A stretch of DNA of 36,294 nucleotides from Candidatus Tayloriibacteriota bacterium. Lineage in GTDB: Bacteria > Patescibacteriota > Minisyncoccia > Phycocordibacterales > UBA10002. The stretch is from positions 1 to 36,294 of the forward strand of contig SIBZ01000005.1 of the NCBI GenBank assembly GCA_009694955.1, written 5' to 3'. Positions 22,897 through 30,472 of this stretch are shown here, in pieces (the first letter of the stretch is position 1; each line of letters begins with the position of its first letter). Position numbers and translations under genes: made by a program. The notes under the pieces were generated by a model. That model was not told the DNA's origin, ran no database searches, and saw only the letters and a list, made by a program, of their open reading frames with translations.

Positions 22897-23481
22897 ATGA
22901 ACTTTTCTATACTTTTCGCAACAACTGCGGCACTACTCGGCATTGTCGGTGTGATTCCGTACCTTAGGGATATTTTTCGGCGGAAAACCACACCTCATAT
23001 ATACACCTGGTTTATCTGGATGACACTGCAGGCAACTGGGTTTTCCCTTATGGTAAGCGAAGGAGCGGGGGCAGGAGCGCTTTCAACCGGCATATGGGCG
23101 GGAATAAACGCTTTTATCTTCGTTCTGTCATTCAAGTATGGAACAACAAATATTAGGGTGTTTGATACCGTTTGCCTCATAGGAGCACTCCTTGCGACGG
23201 CGCTCTGGTTCTTACTTCATGACGCGCTTCTCTCCATAATCGTCGTATCCGTTATTGACGTATTGGCGTATATTCCGACATTTCGGAAAGCATACGTGGA
23301 GCCGTACAGTGAAACCATCTCAATGTACATTTTGGGAGGCATTTCATGCATTTTCTCTCTCCTTGCATTGTCCACGTTCAGCGTCACGACCTCTCTGTAC
23401 TTAATCGTTGTATGTGTTTCCAACTTTGCCGGCGTAGGCCTCGTGTGGTTTAGAAGGCGGGGACTCTATTTGCGAAAGTAA
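22897..23481 (+). CDS. PQ-loop/SemiSWEET-like membrane protein, paralogue 2
   Basis: ATG 22897 gives 194 aa; the track start is a TTG six bases upstream. It has the same two-repeat plan as the protein at 16294: VIPYLRDIFRRKTTPHIYTWFIW near the N-terminus and YIPTFRKAYVEPYSETIS near residue 128, with EGAGAGA and LSFKYG between. The shared PY-RDIFRRKT-PH and EPYSET motifs show common descent. It lies nine bases after tspO and seven before the cupin gene, so it is probably in the same operon. Confidence 0.7.
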   Translation: MNFSILFATTAALLGIVGVIPYLRDIFRRKTTPHIYTWFIWMTLQATGFSLMVSEGAGAGALSTGIWAGINAFIFVLSFKYGTTNIRVFDTVCLIGALLATALWFLLHDALLSIIVVSVIDVLAYIPTFRKAYVEPYSETISMYILGGISCIFSLLALSTFSVTTSLYLIVVCVSNFAGVGLVWFRRRGLYLRK

Positions 23482-23487
23482 TACTCT

Positions 23488-23850
23488 ATGTTTATTAAAG
23501 ACCTCAAAGACTGCAAAGAATTTCTCGCCGGAGACAACACAATTCTCCGCGAGCTTTTGAACGCACGGACGATAACCGATGCGGACTTTCGCTACAGTCT
23601 TGCACACGCAACGCTTAAAGCGGGAGATTCTTCGACGTCGCATGCGCTGAAGACTTCGGAGGTGTATTACATCTTGGAAGGCGAGGGAGAAATGCATATC
23701 GGTGAAGAAACGGCGGAAGTACGTGTGGGACAGGCGATTGTCATTCCACCGGACGCGAGGCAGTATATCCGGAACAGTGGCACGACCGATTTAACGTTTC
23801 TCTGTATTGTTGACCCCGCGTGGCGTAAGGAGGACGAAGTGGTCTTCTAA
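23488..23850 (+). CDS. Cupin-domain protein
   Basis: This 120-aa protein is a single cupin barrel: SHALKTSEVYYILEGEGEMHIGEE (~52-75) is motif 1, with His, Glu and Tyr near the metal site. VGQAIVIPPDARQYIRNSG (~83-101) is motif 2, with Gln where many cupins have His. Such small cupins include sugar isomerases, dioxygenases and ligand sensors, so the activity is open. Confidence 0.88.
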   Translation: MFIKDLKDCKEFLAGDNTILRELLNARTITDADFRYSLAHATLKAGDSSTSHALKTSEVYYILEGEGEMHIGEETAEVRVGQAIVIPPDARQYIRNSGTTDLTFLCIVDPAWRKEDEVVF

Positions 23851-23865
23851 TTGAAGCACATCGGT

Positions 23866-23895
23866 TATTCGCCAATTCGTGCGAATTGGCGAATA
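23866..23895. repeat. Perfect 14-bp inverted repeat with TG loop
   Basis: TATTCGCCAATTCG-TG-CGAATTGGCGAATA lies in the gap between the cupin and M24 peptidase genes. There is no T-run, so it is more likely an RNA-processing or attenuation hairpin, or a palindromic repeat, than a terminator. It has the same plan as 16922-16951. Confidence 0.85.
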
Positions 23896-23910
23896 GTCAT
23901 CATAAAAGAA

Positions 23911-25047
23911 ATGGACTCACGGATAGATAAAGTCAGGAAAGTGTTGCGCACCGAAAAAGCCGATGCGCTTTTAGTGTGGAATAGCGAGGGAAGCGGACAA
24001 CCGGCGACACAGTGGTTCTCGGGATTTTCGGGAAGCTCCTCCATGTTACTCATCACAGAAACAAAATGTGTGCTTGTTACTGACGGTCGGTATACCGCGC
24101 AGGCGAAAAGAGAAGCGAGAGGGTTTAAAATTTTGATTTCTTTGGCGCAGAAACCGACGTTTAAAATTTTATCGGAGATCATAAAGGGAAATAACGTACA
24201 CCGAATGCTTTTTGACGGGAGTGTGACGGCGTACGCGCTGGTGGAAGAATTAAAATCCTCCGTCACCTCGGAAGGTGACACCTCCTTTAGGAAAGGAGGA
24301 ATAAAGAAACTATCAATTGAACTTATTTCGCGGAAACGGATACTCCAGGAACTTCGTGTTGTCAAAGACAAAGAGGAGATACATTTGCTTAAGAAATCAG
24401 CAGAGATTGCCTGTAGAGCATTCACACGATTGCTTCCGGAAATTCACGCGGGAATAACGGAGAAAGGTATTGCAAAACGGTTGGAGGACTTGATGGCTGA
24501 AGAAGGTGCGGAAGGAATCGCGTTTCCAACTATCGTCGCGTCGGGGAAGAACGGCGCTCTTCCGCACGCACGCCCAAGTGATAAGAAAATTAAAAGTGGG
24601 GAACTGGTGACGATTGATTTCGGAGCGTGTTTTCACGGATATGTGTCGGATATGACGAGAACGATAGCGATAGGGAAGATTTCAACACGGCTCAAGAAAA
24701 TATATGAAGCGGTACGGAAAGCACAAGAACTCGGATGCACAAAAGCAAAGGCAGGGGTCACTGGAAGACAGATTGATGCGGTGTGCAGGGACTATTTAAC
24801 CAAACAAGGTCTCGGAAAGTATTTCGCGCATTCCACCGGACATGGAATCGGGATGGAGGTACACGAACTTCCGATTGTATCTTCCTACTCCGATACGCTG
24901 CTCATAGAAGGCTCGGTGATTACCTGCGAACCCGGCGTGTATATCCCGAATGTCGGCGGCGTGCGCATAGAGGACGCATTGGTGCTGACGAAAGGCGGGA
25001 ATACAAATCTATCCAAAAGTCTTTCGAAAGAATTGTTGACACTCTGA
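23911..25047 (+). CDS. M24 family metallopeptidase (Xaa-Pro aminopeptidase-like)
   Basis: ATG 23911 (MDSRIDKVRKVL..., 378 aa) is chosen because the track start would translate through a 14-bp hairpin. The N-terminal creatinase-like domain includes WFSGFSGS and LVTDGRYTAQA. The pita-bread catalytic domain has all five metal ligands in DFG, SDMTRT, STGHGIG, TCEPGVY and RIEDALV. It probably removes N-terminal residues preceding proline. The segment SSVTSEGDTSFRKGGIKK (~116-133), between the two domains, coincides with palindromic DNA and looks like another in-frame insertion. Confidence 0.9.
   Translation: MDSRIDKVRKVLRTEKADALLVWNSEGSGQPATQWFSGFSGSSSMLLITETKCVLVTDGRYTAQAKREARGFKILISLAQKPTFKILSEIIKGNNVHRMLFDGSVTAYALVEELKSSVTSEGDTSFRKGGIKKLSIELISRKRILQELRVVKDKEEIHLLKKSAEIACRAFTRLLPEIHAGITEKGIAKRLEDLMAEEGAEGIAFPTIVASGKNGALPHARPSDKKIKSGELVTIDFGACFHGYVSDMTRTIAIGKISTRLKKIYEAVRKAQELGCTKAKAGVTGRQIDAVCRDYLTKQGLGKYFAHSTGHGIGMEVHELPIVSSYSDTLLIEGSVITCEPGVYIPNVGGVRIEDALVLTKGGNTNLSKSLSKELLTL
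24256..24302 (+). repeat. In-frame palindromic repeat inside the M24 peptidase gene
   Basis: CCGTCACCTCGGAAGGTGAC then ACCTCCTTTAGGAAAGGAGG gives two consecutive small palindromes (GTCACC/GGTGAC and CCTCCTTT/AAAGGAGG). It is translated as SVTSEGDTSFRKGGI. The reading frame avoids the TAG present in the CTTTAGG core. Confidence 0.65.
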
Positions 25048-25055
25048 CGCTACTA

Positions 25056-25113
25056 TAAAAAACCAGGCCAAGAGAAACTCTTGGTCTTGGGTGAGGTGAA
25101 CCAGCGGGTTCAC
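25056..25113 (-). terminator. Terminator region of the desaturase-like gene
   Basis: On the minus strand CCAAGAG-TTT-CTCTTGG is followed by CCTGGTTTTTTATA. A second small hairpin (GTGAACC/GGTTCAC) precedes it, right at the gene's stop. Confidence 0.75.
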
Positions 25114-25706
25114 TGAAGAGCAGGCGCCTTTTGGACGGAGGAATCCTTTGGCTGAACATCGGGAATCATCGGGCCTTGCGGTTGAACGAAACGCATTTTT
25201 GATCTGAGTAGAAGTGTTCCGAGGCAAAAGTCGGCGAGGGGTAACACCACGTTGAAGTTCCGGTGCATGTACCGATGATGGAGAAGATGGTGCCCGTTCA
25301 ACCTGAAGAAGACCCCCGTTCGCTCTATATTCCGTTTTCGCGGAAGATGCATACACCAGTGAATATATTCATAGGTGCCGTAATACATACCGACGGTAAT
25401 TCTCGCAGTGAGTGGAATCGCCCACGTTCCGAAATACCAGCCCGCAACATCAAAGGGTATTCCCGAAATCAGGATGAGAAAGGGACCGTTCCACCACGCC
25501 ATAGGAATAGTGTGCTTGGTTTCCTCATCAATCAGATGATAGGTGTGGTCGGCTTTGAATATCCTGTGATGCGTTAGCGCGTGGGCGATATAAGCGTAGG
25601 TGAATCCTCCCAGAGGACGGTGCATCAAGAATCGGTGGAGTGTCCATTCAAAGAATGACGCGTAAGGAACGGTACAGAGTACTGTTGCTAGTATAAGAAG
25701 TAGCAT
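25110..25706 (-). CDS. Fatty acid hydroxylase/sterol desaturase superfamily protein
   Basis: This 198-aa integral membrane protein has the histidine clusters of the superfamily that hold a di-iron centre: HRFLMH (~24-29), HALTHHR (~42-48), HWCMH (~114-118) and HHLLHHRYMH (~138-147), with membrane helices between. Members hydroxylate or desaturate fatty acids, carotenoids or sterols using O2. The short length and HRFLMHRP opening resemble bacterial carotene or fatty-acid hydroxylases; the substrate is unknown. The minus-strand -10 box TATACT lies near 25759, beside the divergent promoter of the next gene. An O2-using enzyme would be notable if the organism is otherwise fermentative. Confidence 0.87.
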   Translation of the reverse strand: MLLLILATVLCTVPYASFFEWTLHRFLMHRPLGGFTYAYIAHALTHHRIFKADHTYHLIDEETKHTIPMAWWNGPFLILISGIPFDVAGWYFGTWAIPLTARITVGMYYGTYEYIHWCMHLPRKRNIERTGVFFRLNGHHLLHHRYMHRNFNVVLPLADFCLGTLLLRSKMRFVQPQGPMIPDVQPKDSSVQKAPALQ

Positions 25707-25800
25707 AGTTCAGGTTGGTTGAGGTTGATTGTGTTCGTGATTCAAAAAGCTCTGACATAAGTATACCTTGTTTATACCCCGCAACTCTTTTTCCAGGTTT

Positions 25801-25809
25801 TGCTATACT
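25801..25809 (+). promoter_or_regulatory. Extended -10 promoter TGCTATACT
   Basis: It lies eleven bases before the ATG at 25821 and fixes that start; the track start at 25800 lies within it. Confidence 0.65.
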
Positions 25810-25820
25810 TAATTCGTTCT

Positions 25821-26654
25821 ATGCCGAAGTTTACCCGGGAACAGCGGTTTCTCTATACACGCATCGCAATTCTGATTGCGAATGTGCTCTGGCTTGCGTT
25901 TGCGTTTGCCGGATTCAAAGGATTTCCGTTCTGGTATGGCGGATTTGTCTTCTTCTTTTGGATTGCGTTTGGACTCCTCAACTATACGTACAAGAGCTCA
26001 GTCTGGCTCATACACAAAAAGGTGTGGCTGTTTCTTCTTCTATACCTCGCCCTTGTGGGGACTTCGTATTTTGTGGATCGGTTCGGCCTAAACCATCATC
26101 TGTGGTTTTACCCGTTCTACCGTGGCGCGGGTATGCTGTGGGTTTGGTTTGTGCTCTATCCCTTTGCAGGACTTGCCGTCTTGGAGCTCTTATATTTTCT
26201 TGGTGGGTACCTTGGTGAACCGCTTACGTTTCGCCAGCATCCGATGACGAAGTGGCACGGATTCTTCGATGTCTTTGAGCAAGTGCTGTTTCTTACGGTA
26301 ACGGGCGTCATCGTCTTAGGAGCGCTCCGGTTGGGAGTTGAAATAGCTCTCCCGATAACCACCGCTCTCGTCCTCATCTGGCTAGGAGTGACACTCTTCA
26401 AACTCCATTTCCATATCCGTCATCTTGGGCACTATTCACTCGTCATTCTTTCCACGGTGTTGTTGGCTCTGCTTTCACACGAATTGCCGAATACCGTCGC
26501 GCGCGAATGGGTGTACCTCGAAGCTCCACTCTCGTCATTCTTTAACGTTATGTTGCTTGGTTTGCCGGTCTGGGTGTGGCTCGGGTGGTTCTGGCTCGTG
26601 CTTCTCCCGCTTCGGTTATGGATTTTCCTTGTACTGCATCCTAAAGTGAAGTAA
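25821..26654 (+). CDS. Polytopic membrane protein, hypothetical
   Basis: This 277-aa protein is rich in Trp, Phe and Leu, with about eight hydrophobic segments and a short basic N-terminus. A cluster HFHIRHLGHYS near residue 195 and DRFGLNHHLWFYP near 90 are the only polar features inside the hydrophobic core. I do not recognise a family. It is transcribed divergently from the desaturase-like gene, which may mean a shared membrane-lipid role, but that is only proximity. Confidence 0.7.
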   Translation: MPKFTREQRFLYTRIAILIANVLWLAFAFAGFKGFPFWYGGFVFFFWIAFGLLNYTYKSSVWLIHKKVWLFLLLYLALVGTSYFVDRFGLNHHLWFYPFYRGAGMLWVWFVLYPFAGLAVLELLYFLGGYLGEPLTFRQHPMTKWHGFFDVFEQVLFLTVTGVIVLGALRLGVEIALPITTALVLIWLGVTLFKLHFHIRHLGHYSLVILSTVLLALLSHELPNTVAREWVYLEAPLSSFFNVMLLGLPVWVWLGWFWLVLLPLRLWIFLVLHPKVK

Positions 26655-26699
26655 TCAGCAACCTTTTCTTTCGGGCGAATATGGTATTCGGTCGGCGGT

Positions 26700-26912
26700 A
26701 TGGCAAGCGTGTATTCGTCTCGGCTGGAGAAACGCAAACAGTGGTGGAAGACGCAGCTGCGTGAGGCAGAGGCAAACGGGCGAGGGGATTCCACCTCGCA
26801 ACGAACGAATGGCAAAGGTCTTATTTCGGGGCTCGATATCCTGCAGGTGCGCATACAGGCGGAAAGGGCTTTACGGAAAGCCCAAAAATGCCAAAATGAG
26901 CGCTCTCTGTGA
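26700..26912 (+). CDS. Small charged protein, 70 aa, tentative
   Basis: This ORF encodes a Lys/Arg/Gln-rich, mostly helical peptide (SRLEKRKQWWKTQLREAEANG...RIQAERALRKAQK). A weak extended -10 (TGGTATTCG, 26682-26690) lies nine bases upstream. The 3' end contains the inverted repeat GGGCTTT/AAAGCCC. No family is recognised. It could also be a chance ORF. Confidence 0.4.
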   Translation: MASVYSSRLEKRKQWWKTQLREAEANGRGDSTSQRTNGKGLISGLDILQVRIQAERALRKAQKCQNERSL

Positions 26913-26963
26913 TTGGCTGTGTCGGTTTTCAGGTGCGTCGGAGGGGTTTCTGGCGCGCTTTTT

Positions 26964-26972
26964 TGTTACAAT
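26964..26972 (+). promoter_or_regulatory. Extended -10 promoter of the DUF192 gene
   Basis: TTGTTACAAT ends three to six bases before tandem ATG codons at 26976 and 26979. The expected start of transcription coincides with 26979, supporting a leaderless mRNA. Confidence 0.55.
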
Positions 26973-26978
26973 GGGATG

Positions 26979-27428
26979 ATGCACAAGAAGCTCATAACGG
27001 TTGGCATCATTTTTATCGCCGGTGTTTTATTTCTTAATGCGTTTCCTCCCGTTTCTGCTCCGCCGATACACGGACCGAAACTCACGACTCCAACCGGAAC
27101 AGAAATCTCGCTTTTCATCGCCGATACGGATGCGGAGCGTGAGAAAGGGCTTGGAGGACGCGATTCGCTTGGAGCGGATGAAGGAATGCTTTTCATCTTT
27201 CCCGAGACCAGTGTGCATCCGTTTTGGATGAAGGGAATGCGGTTTCCGCTCGATATGATTTGGCTTAGTGACGAAATGGAAGTGGTGCATCTCGAGACAG
27301 ATGTCGCGGTAGACACCTATCCTGCTCTGTTCGGGCAGGGTATACAGGCTCGGTATGTGCTCGAATTGTCCGCCGGAATGGCAGAAAAAAGCGGTATTAC
27401 CCTAGGGAACGTGCTCTCTCTTGAATAG
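26979..27428 (+). CDS. DUF192 family protein, membrane-anchored
   Basis: The protein is 149 aa from ATG 26979; the tandem ATG at 26976 is an alternative. An N-terminal anchor (LITVGIIFIAGVLFLNAF) leads to the DUF192 domain: LFIADTDAEREKGLGGRDSL, DEGMLFIFPE, FWMKGMRFPLDMIWL and ARYVLELSAGMAEKSGI. This is a compact secreted domain found across bacteria, with no established function. The track's longer start runs through the promoter. Confidence 0.9.
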   Translation: MHKKLITVGIIFIAGVLFLNAFPPVSAPPIHGPKLTTPTGTEISLFIADTDAEREKGLGGRDSLGADEGMLFIFPETSVHPFWMKGMRFPLDMIWLSDEMEVVHLETDVAVDTYPALFGQGIQARYVLELSAGMAEKSGITLGNVLSLE

Positions 27429-27443
27429 TTTGTCGCGCTATTG

Positions 27444-27449
27444 TATAAT
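27444..27449 (+). promoter_or_regulatory. rnpB promoter -10
   Basis: TTGTATAATAATA contains a consensus TATAAT ten bases before the predicted RNA 5' end. Confidence 0.7.
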
Positions 27450-27458
27450 AATACGCAG

Positions 27459-27820
27459 TCTATATCAGGTAATTGCTCCAATCCGCCCCTGTGGCGGGTT
27501 GGAGAGGAAAGTCCGAACACTCGCCGGTGGCAACATCGCGCAGAAAGGTAGCGGGTAACGCCCGTCCGCCGTAAGGCGTGAGATGCGAACAGAGACGCCG
27601 AAATTCGAAAGGAAATCGGCTCCCCGATGCAAATCGGGGAGAGTCCCGGCAGTAATGCCGGGGTTGAAACGGCTAAATTCTTACCCGAGTGCAAGGCCGT
27701 GTCTTCCGACAGTACGTCGGGGGAAGTGCCGCTCGAGCTTTGCAGTAATGCAAGGCCTAGATAAATAATTACCCATCCTTCGTTAAGAAGGAGGACAGAA
27801 TTCGGCTTATAGATATAGAT
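27459..27820 (+). ncRNA. rnpB: RNase P RNA, bacterial type A
   Basis: The 5' universally conserved block GAGGAAAGTCCGAACAC is near 27503. The 3' block GGACAGAATTCGGCTTAT is near 27793. AGATAAATAATTACC lies between, matching the AGAUgAAUgA region. The ends pair as stem P1 (CTATATC/GATATAG). Internal hairpins such as CTCCCCGATGCAAATCGGGGAG and CCGGCAGTAATGCCGG are evident. This is the catalytic RNA that trims tRNA 5' ends. The ends are accurate to a few bases. Confidence 0.95.
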
Positions 27821-27830
27821 TGCGAAATAA

Positions 27831-27854
27831 CAAAGCCCCGGAAACGGGGCTTTG
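27831..27854 (+). terminator. Terminator of rnpB
   Basis: CAAAGCCCCG-GAAA-CGGGGCTTTG is a perfect 10-bp stem with a GNRA loop; the following T content is modest. Confidence 0.75.
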
Positions 27855-27894
27855 TTGCGTTCTCTCCAATACTGTTTTGCTTCTTGTACACAGA

Positions 27895-27922
27895 TTGCGC
27901 ACTTTCTCTAATCCCTTATAAT
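27895..27922 (+). promoter_or_regulatory. Promoter TTGCGC-16-TATAAT of the Wzy/TPR-murJ operon
   Basis: TTGCGC (27895-27900) and TATAAT (27917-27922) are 16 bases apart, giving an unusually long leader (~90 bases) for this genome. The leader includes GTGCGTATGTGTGTGCCTGTGC. Confidence 0.65.
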
Positions 27923-28022
27923 TGGGGAGATTAATAAAGAGATACAAACGAGAGTTTGCATTTTGACGTGCGTATGTGTGTGCCTGTGCAGAGGCGCGTC
28001 GTTTAACGGTAATTTTTAGCAT

Positions 28023-30470
28023 ATGGCAAAATTCGATTTTGGCACAGACTCGATACAAGAAGGAGGCGCGAAACCGAAGAAGGGAATTGAGAAGATAGCC
28101 TCGCAATGCATTTTGGCGCTCGCATTTCTCTTGCCGATATTCTTTATGCCGGCTATTTCGTTTCCGTTTCAATTCAGCAAGGCGCTTTTGCTCTCGCTTC
28201 TTGTGCTTGCAGCCTTCTGTATCTGGGCGATTGCCCGATTGAAGGATGGACAGTTTATGATACCGAGTTCTCCGATGCTCATCGCGCTCTCGGTCGTTGT
28301 CGGCATCTTCGCGCTTTCAGGACTCCTTTCCGGTTCGGTATCCGGCGCGCTTCTCGGTCAGGGTTTTGAAGTCGGTACGACATTCAGCATCCTCATTGCA
28401 TCCCTGCTCGCGTTCCTTGTCCCAATTTTGTTTCGTGGTAAAGAGCAGATTTTCGGAAGTTATCTCGCGTTTCTCGCTTCATTCTTCCTTATCGCCCTTT
28501 TCCATCTCCTTCGGCTCGTTTTCGGCCCCGATTTTCTTTCTGTCGGACTCTTTACCGAAACCGTTTCGAACACCATCGGAAAGTGGAACGACCTCGGCGT
28601 CTTCTTCGGTGTTTCGGCCCTTCTCTCGCTTGTGACGATTGAGTTCTTGAAGTTAAACAGGCTCTTTAGGGGACTCATCTATCTCTCCCTCCTTATCTCC
28701 CTGTTTTTCCTGGCAATCGTTAATTTCCCGACCGTCTGGTTCGTGCTCGGGCTCTTTTCGCTTATTTTCCTCGTCTACCTCATTTCATTTAGCAGGGAAG
28801 GAGTGATGGAGAGTACTACGGGAGAAAATGTTCCTCCCGATGCGTTACCGCTTCGCCGTATTCCCGTTCCTTCACTCACCGTACTCCTCATTTCCGTCAT
28901 CTTCATTCTTGCGGGGAATACCATCGGTGGACAGATTTCGGGAGCGCTGAATATTTCCCAGATTGAAGCGCGTCCGTCTTGGCAAGCTACGTTTGAGGTC
29001 GCACGGCAGACCCTCATCAAAGACCCGCTTCTTGGTTCAGGACCGAACCAGTTTGCGTCGGAGTGGCTGAAATACAAACCGGACGGCATTAATAACACCA
29101 TCTTCTGGAACACCGATTTCAGCTATGGTGTCGGTCTTATCCCAACCTTCCTTGCCACCACTGGCATTCTCGGAGTAATGGCGTGGTTGGCGTTTCTACT
29201 CGTGTTCTTGTACTCGGGTTTCAAGGCGATTCTTTCGAATGTAACCGATAAGTTCTCACAATATCTCATCACGTCGTCGTTCCTCGTGTCGCTGTTTCTC
29301 TGGATATTCAACATCTTCTATATTCCTTCGATTACCATCTTCACGCTCACATTCCTCTTTACGGGACTCTTTATCGCTTCGCTTATGGCCGAGAAGATGT
29401 CTCCTTCGAAGAATATTTCCTTCGTGAGCGACCCGCGTTCCGGATTTATCTCGGTGTTACTGCTTATTCTGCTTCTCATCGGAGGCGTGACGCTCGGATA
29501 CCTTCTGGTCCAGAAGTATGTCGCGTCCGTGTTCTTCCAAAGAGGAGTGATGACATTCAACACGCAAGGCAATCTTGATACCGCCGAGAAGCAAATCGGG
29601 AGAGCGGCGGCGATGAGCCCGATGGACATCTACTACCGTTTTCTTACCGAACTTTCGCTGATGCGGATAAACGCACTCCTCAGCCAGAAACCCGAAAGCG
29701 TATCGGCGGAATCCGTTCGCACCGAGTTCCAAAATCTCCTTGGTGTCGCGCTCGGGAACGCGCGTCAAGCGGTTGCGCTCAATCCTTTGAATTACGAGAA
29801 CTTTATGAATCTCGGGCGTGTGTATGAGGCGGTGACTCCGCTCAACATCGATGGCGCGTATGAAAGCGCCAAGGCGTCCTATGAACAGGCGCTAACGCTC
29901 AATCCGCGAAGTCCCGCCATTCACCTCACCCTCGCTCGGCTTGAAGTTGTGAAGAAAGATAATGCCAAGGCGCGTGAGAGCATCGCAAAGGCGCTTCGGG
30001 AAAAGAACAACTATACGGAAGCGATATTCCTTCTCTCTCAGATAGAAGCGCAGGAGGGAAACATAAAAGGAGCTATCCAGTCGGTTGAAGCCGCCGCGAC
30101 CATCGCTCCGAATGACGCAACGATATTCTTCCAGCTCGGACTTCTTAGGTTCAATGATAAGGATTACAAGGGAGCAACGGGAGCTCTCGAACGGGCTGTT
30201 TCTCTCAACTCGAATTACGCGAACGCAAAATACTTCTTGGGACTCTCGTATGAAAAGCTCCGCAAAGACGCCGAGGCTATCAAGCAGTTCACTGAGCTTC
30301 AGACTACTAATCCGGATAACAAAGAAATTGGCCTGATTCTCGCGAACCTCAAAGCCGGGCGCGACCCGTTCACCAATGCTGCGCCTCCGGTTGACGCTAC
30401 CCCCGAGAAGCGTTCTAAGCTCCCCGTGGAAGAGAAGGAGACCAAAAAGGCTCCGGTGGCCGAGGAGTAA
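28023..30470 (+). CDS. O-antigen ligase/Wzy-like polytopic protein with C-terminal TPR repeats
   Basis: This 815-aa protein has about twelve membrane helices in the first ~500 residues. The conserved periplasmic loop WQATFEVARQTLIKDPLLGSGPNQF (~residues 320-345) is characteristic of the O-antigen ligase/polymerase family. From ~500 to ~790 it has TPR-like helical pairs, such as ATIFFQLGLLRFNDKDYKGATGALERAV and ANAKYFLGLSYEKLRKDAEAIKQF, then a charged Lys/Glu/Pro tail. Such proteins ligate or polymerise lipid-linked glycans at the outer face of the membrane, and the TPRs likely recruit partners. murJ starts two bases after its stop, suggesting joint control of surface glycan and peptidoglycan export. 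Confidence 0.87.
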   Translation: MAKFDFGTDSIQEGGAKPKKGIEKIASQCILALAFLLPIFFMPAISFPFQFSKALLLSLLVLAAFCIWAIARLKDGQFMIPSSPMLIALSVVVGIFALSGLLSGSVSGALLGQGFEVGTTFSILIASLLAFLVPILFRGKEQIFGSYLAFLASFFLIALFHLLRLVFGPDFLSVGLFTETVSNTIGKWNDLGVFFGVSALLSLVTIEFLKLNRLFRGLIYLSLLISLFFLAIVNFPTVWFVLGLFSLIFLVYLISFSREGVMESTTGENVPPDALPLRRIPVPSLTVLLISVIFILAGNTIGGQISGALNISQIEARPSWQATFEVARQTLIKDPLLGSGPNQFASEWLKYKPDGINNTIFWNTDFSYGVGLIPTFLATTGILGVMAWLAFLLVFLYSGFKAILSNVTDKFSQYLITSSFLVSLFLWIFNIFYIPSITIFTLTFLFTGLFIASLMAEKMSPSKNISFVSDPRSGFISVLLLILLLIGGVTLGYLLVQKYVASVFFQRGVMTFNTQGNLDTAEKQIGRAAAMSPMDIYYRFLTELSLMRINALLSQKPESVSAESVRTEFQNLLGVALGNARQAVALNPLNYENFMNLGRVYEAVTPLNIDGAYESAKASYEQALTLNPRSPAIHLTLARLEVVKKDNAKARESIAKALREKNNYTEAIFLLSQIEAQEGNIKGAIQSVEAAATIAPNDATIFFQLGLLRFNDKDYKGATGALERAVSLNSNYANAKYFLGLSYEKLRKDAEAIKQFTELQTTNPDNKEIGLILANLKAGRDPFTNAAPPVDATPEKRSKLPVEEKETKKAPVAEE

Positions 30471-30472
30471 CA

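Noticed and set aside
25821-26654. Possible lycopene-cyclase-like protein next to a hydroxylase
   Set aside because: The DRFGLNHHLWFYP segment is faintly reminiscent, but the conserved P-x-E-E-type motif of those cyclases is missing.
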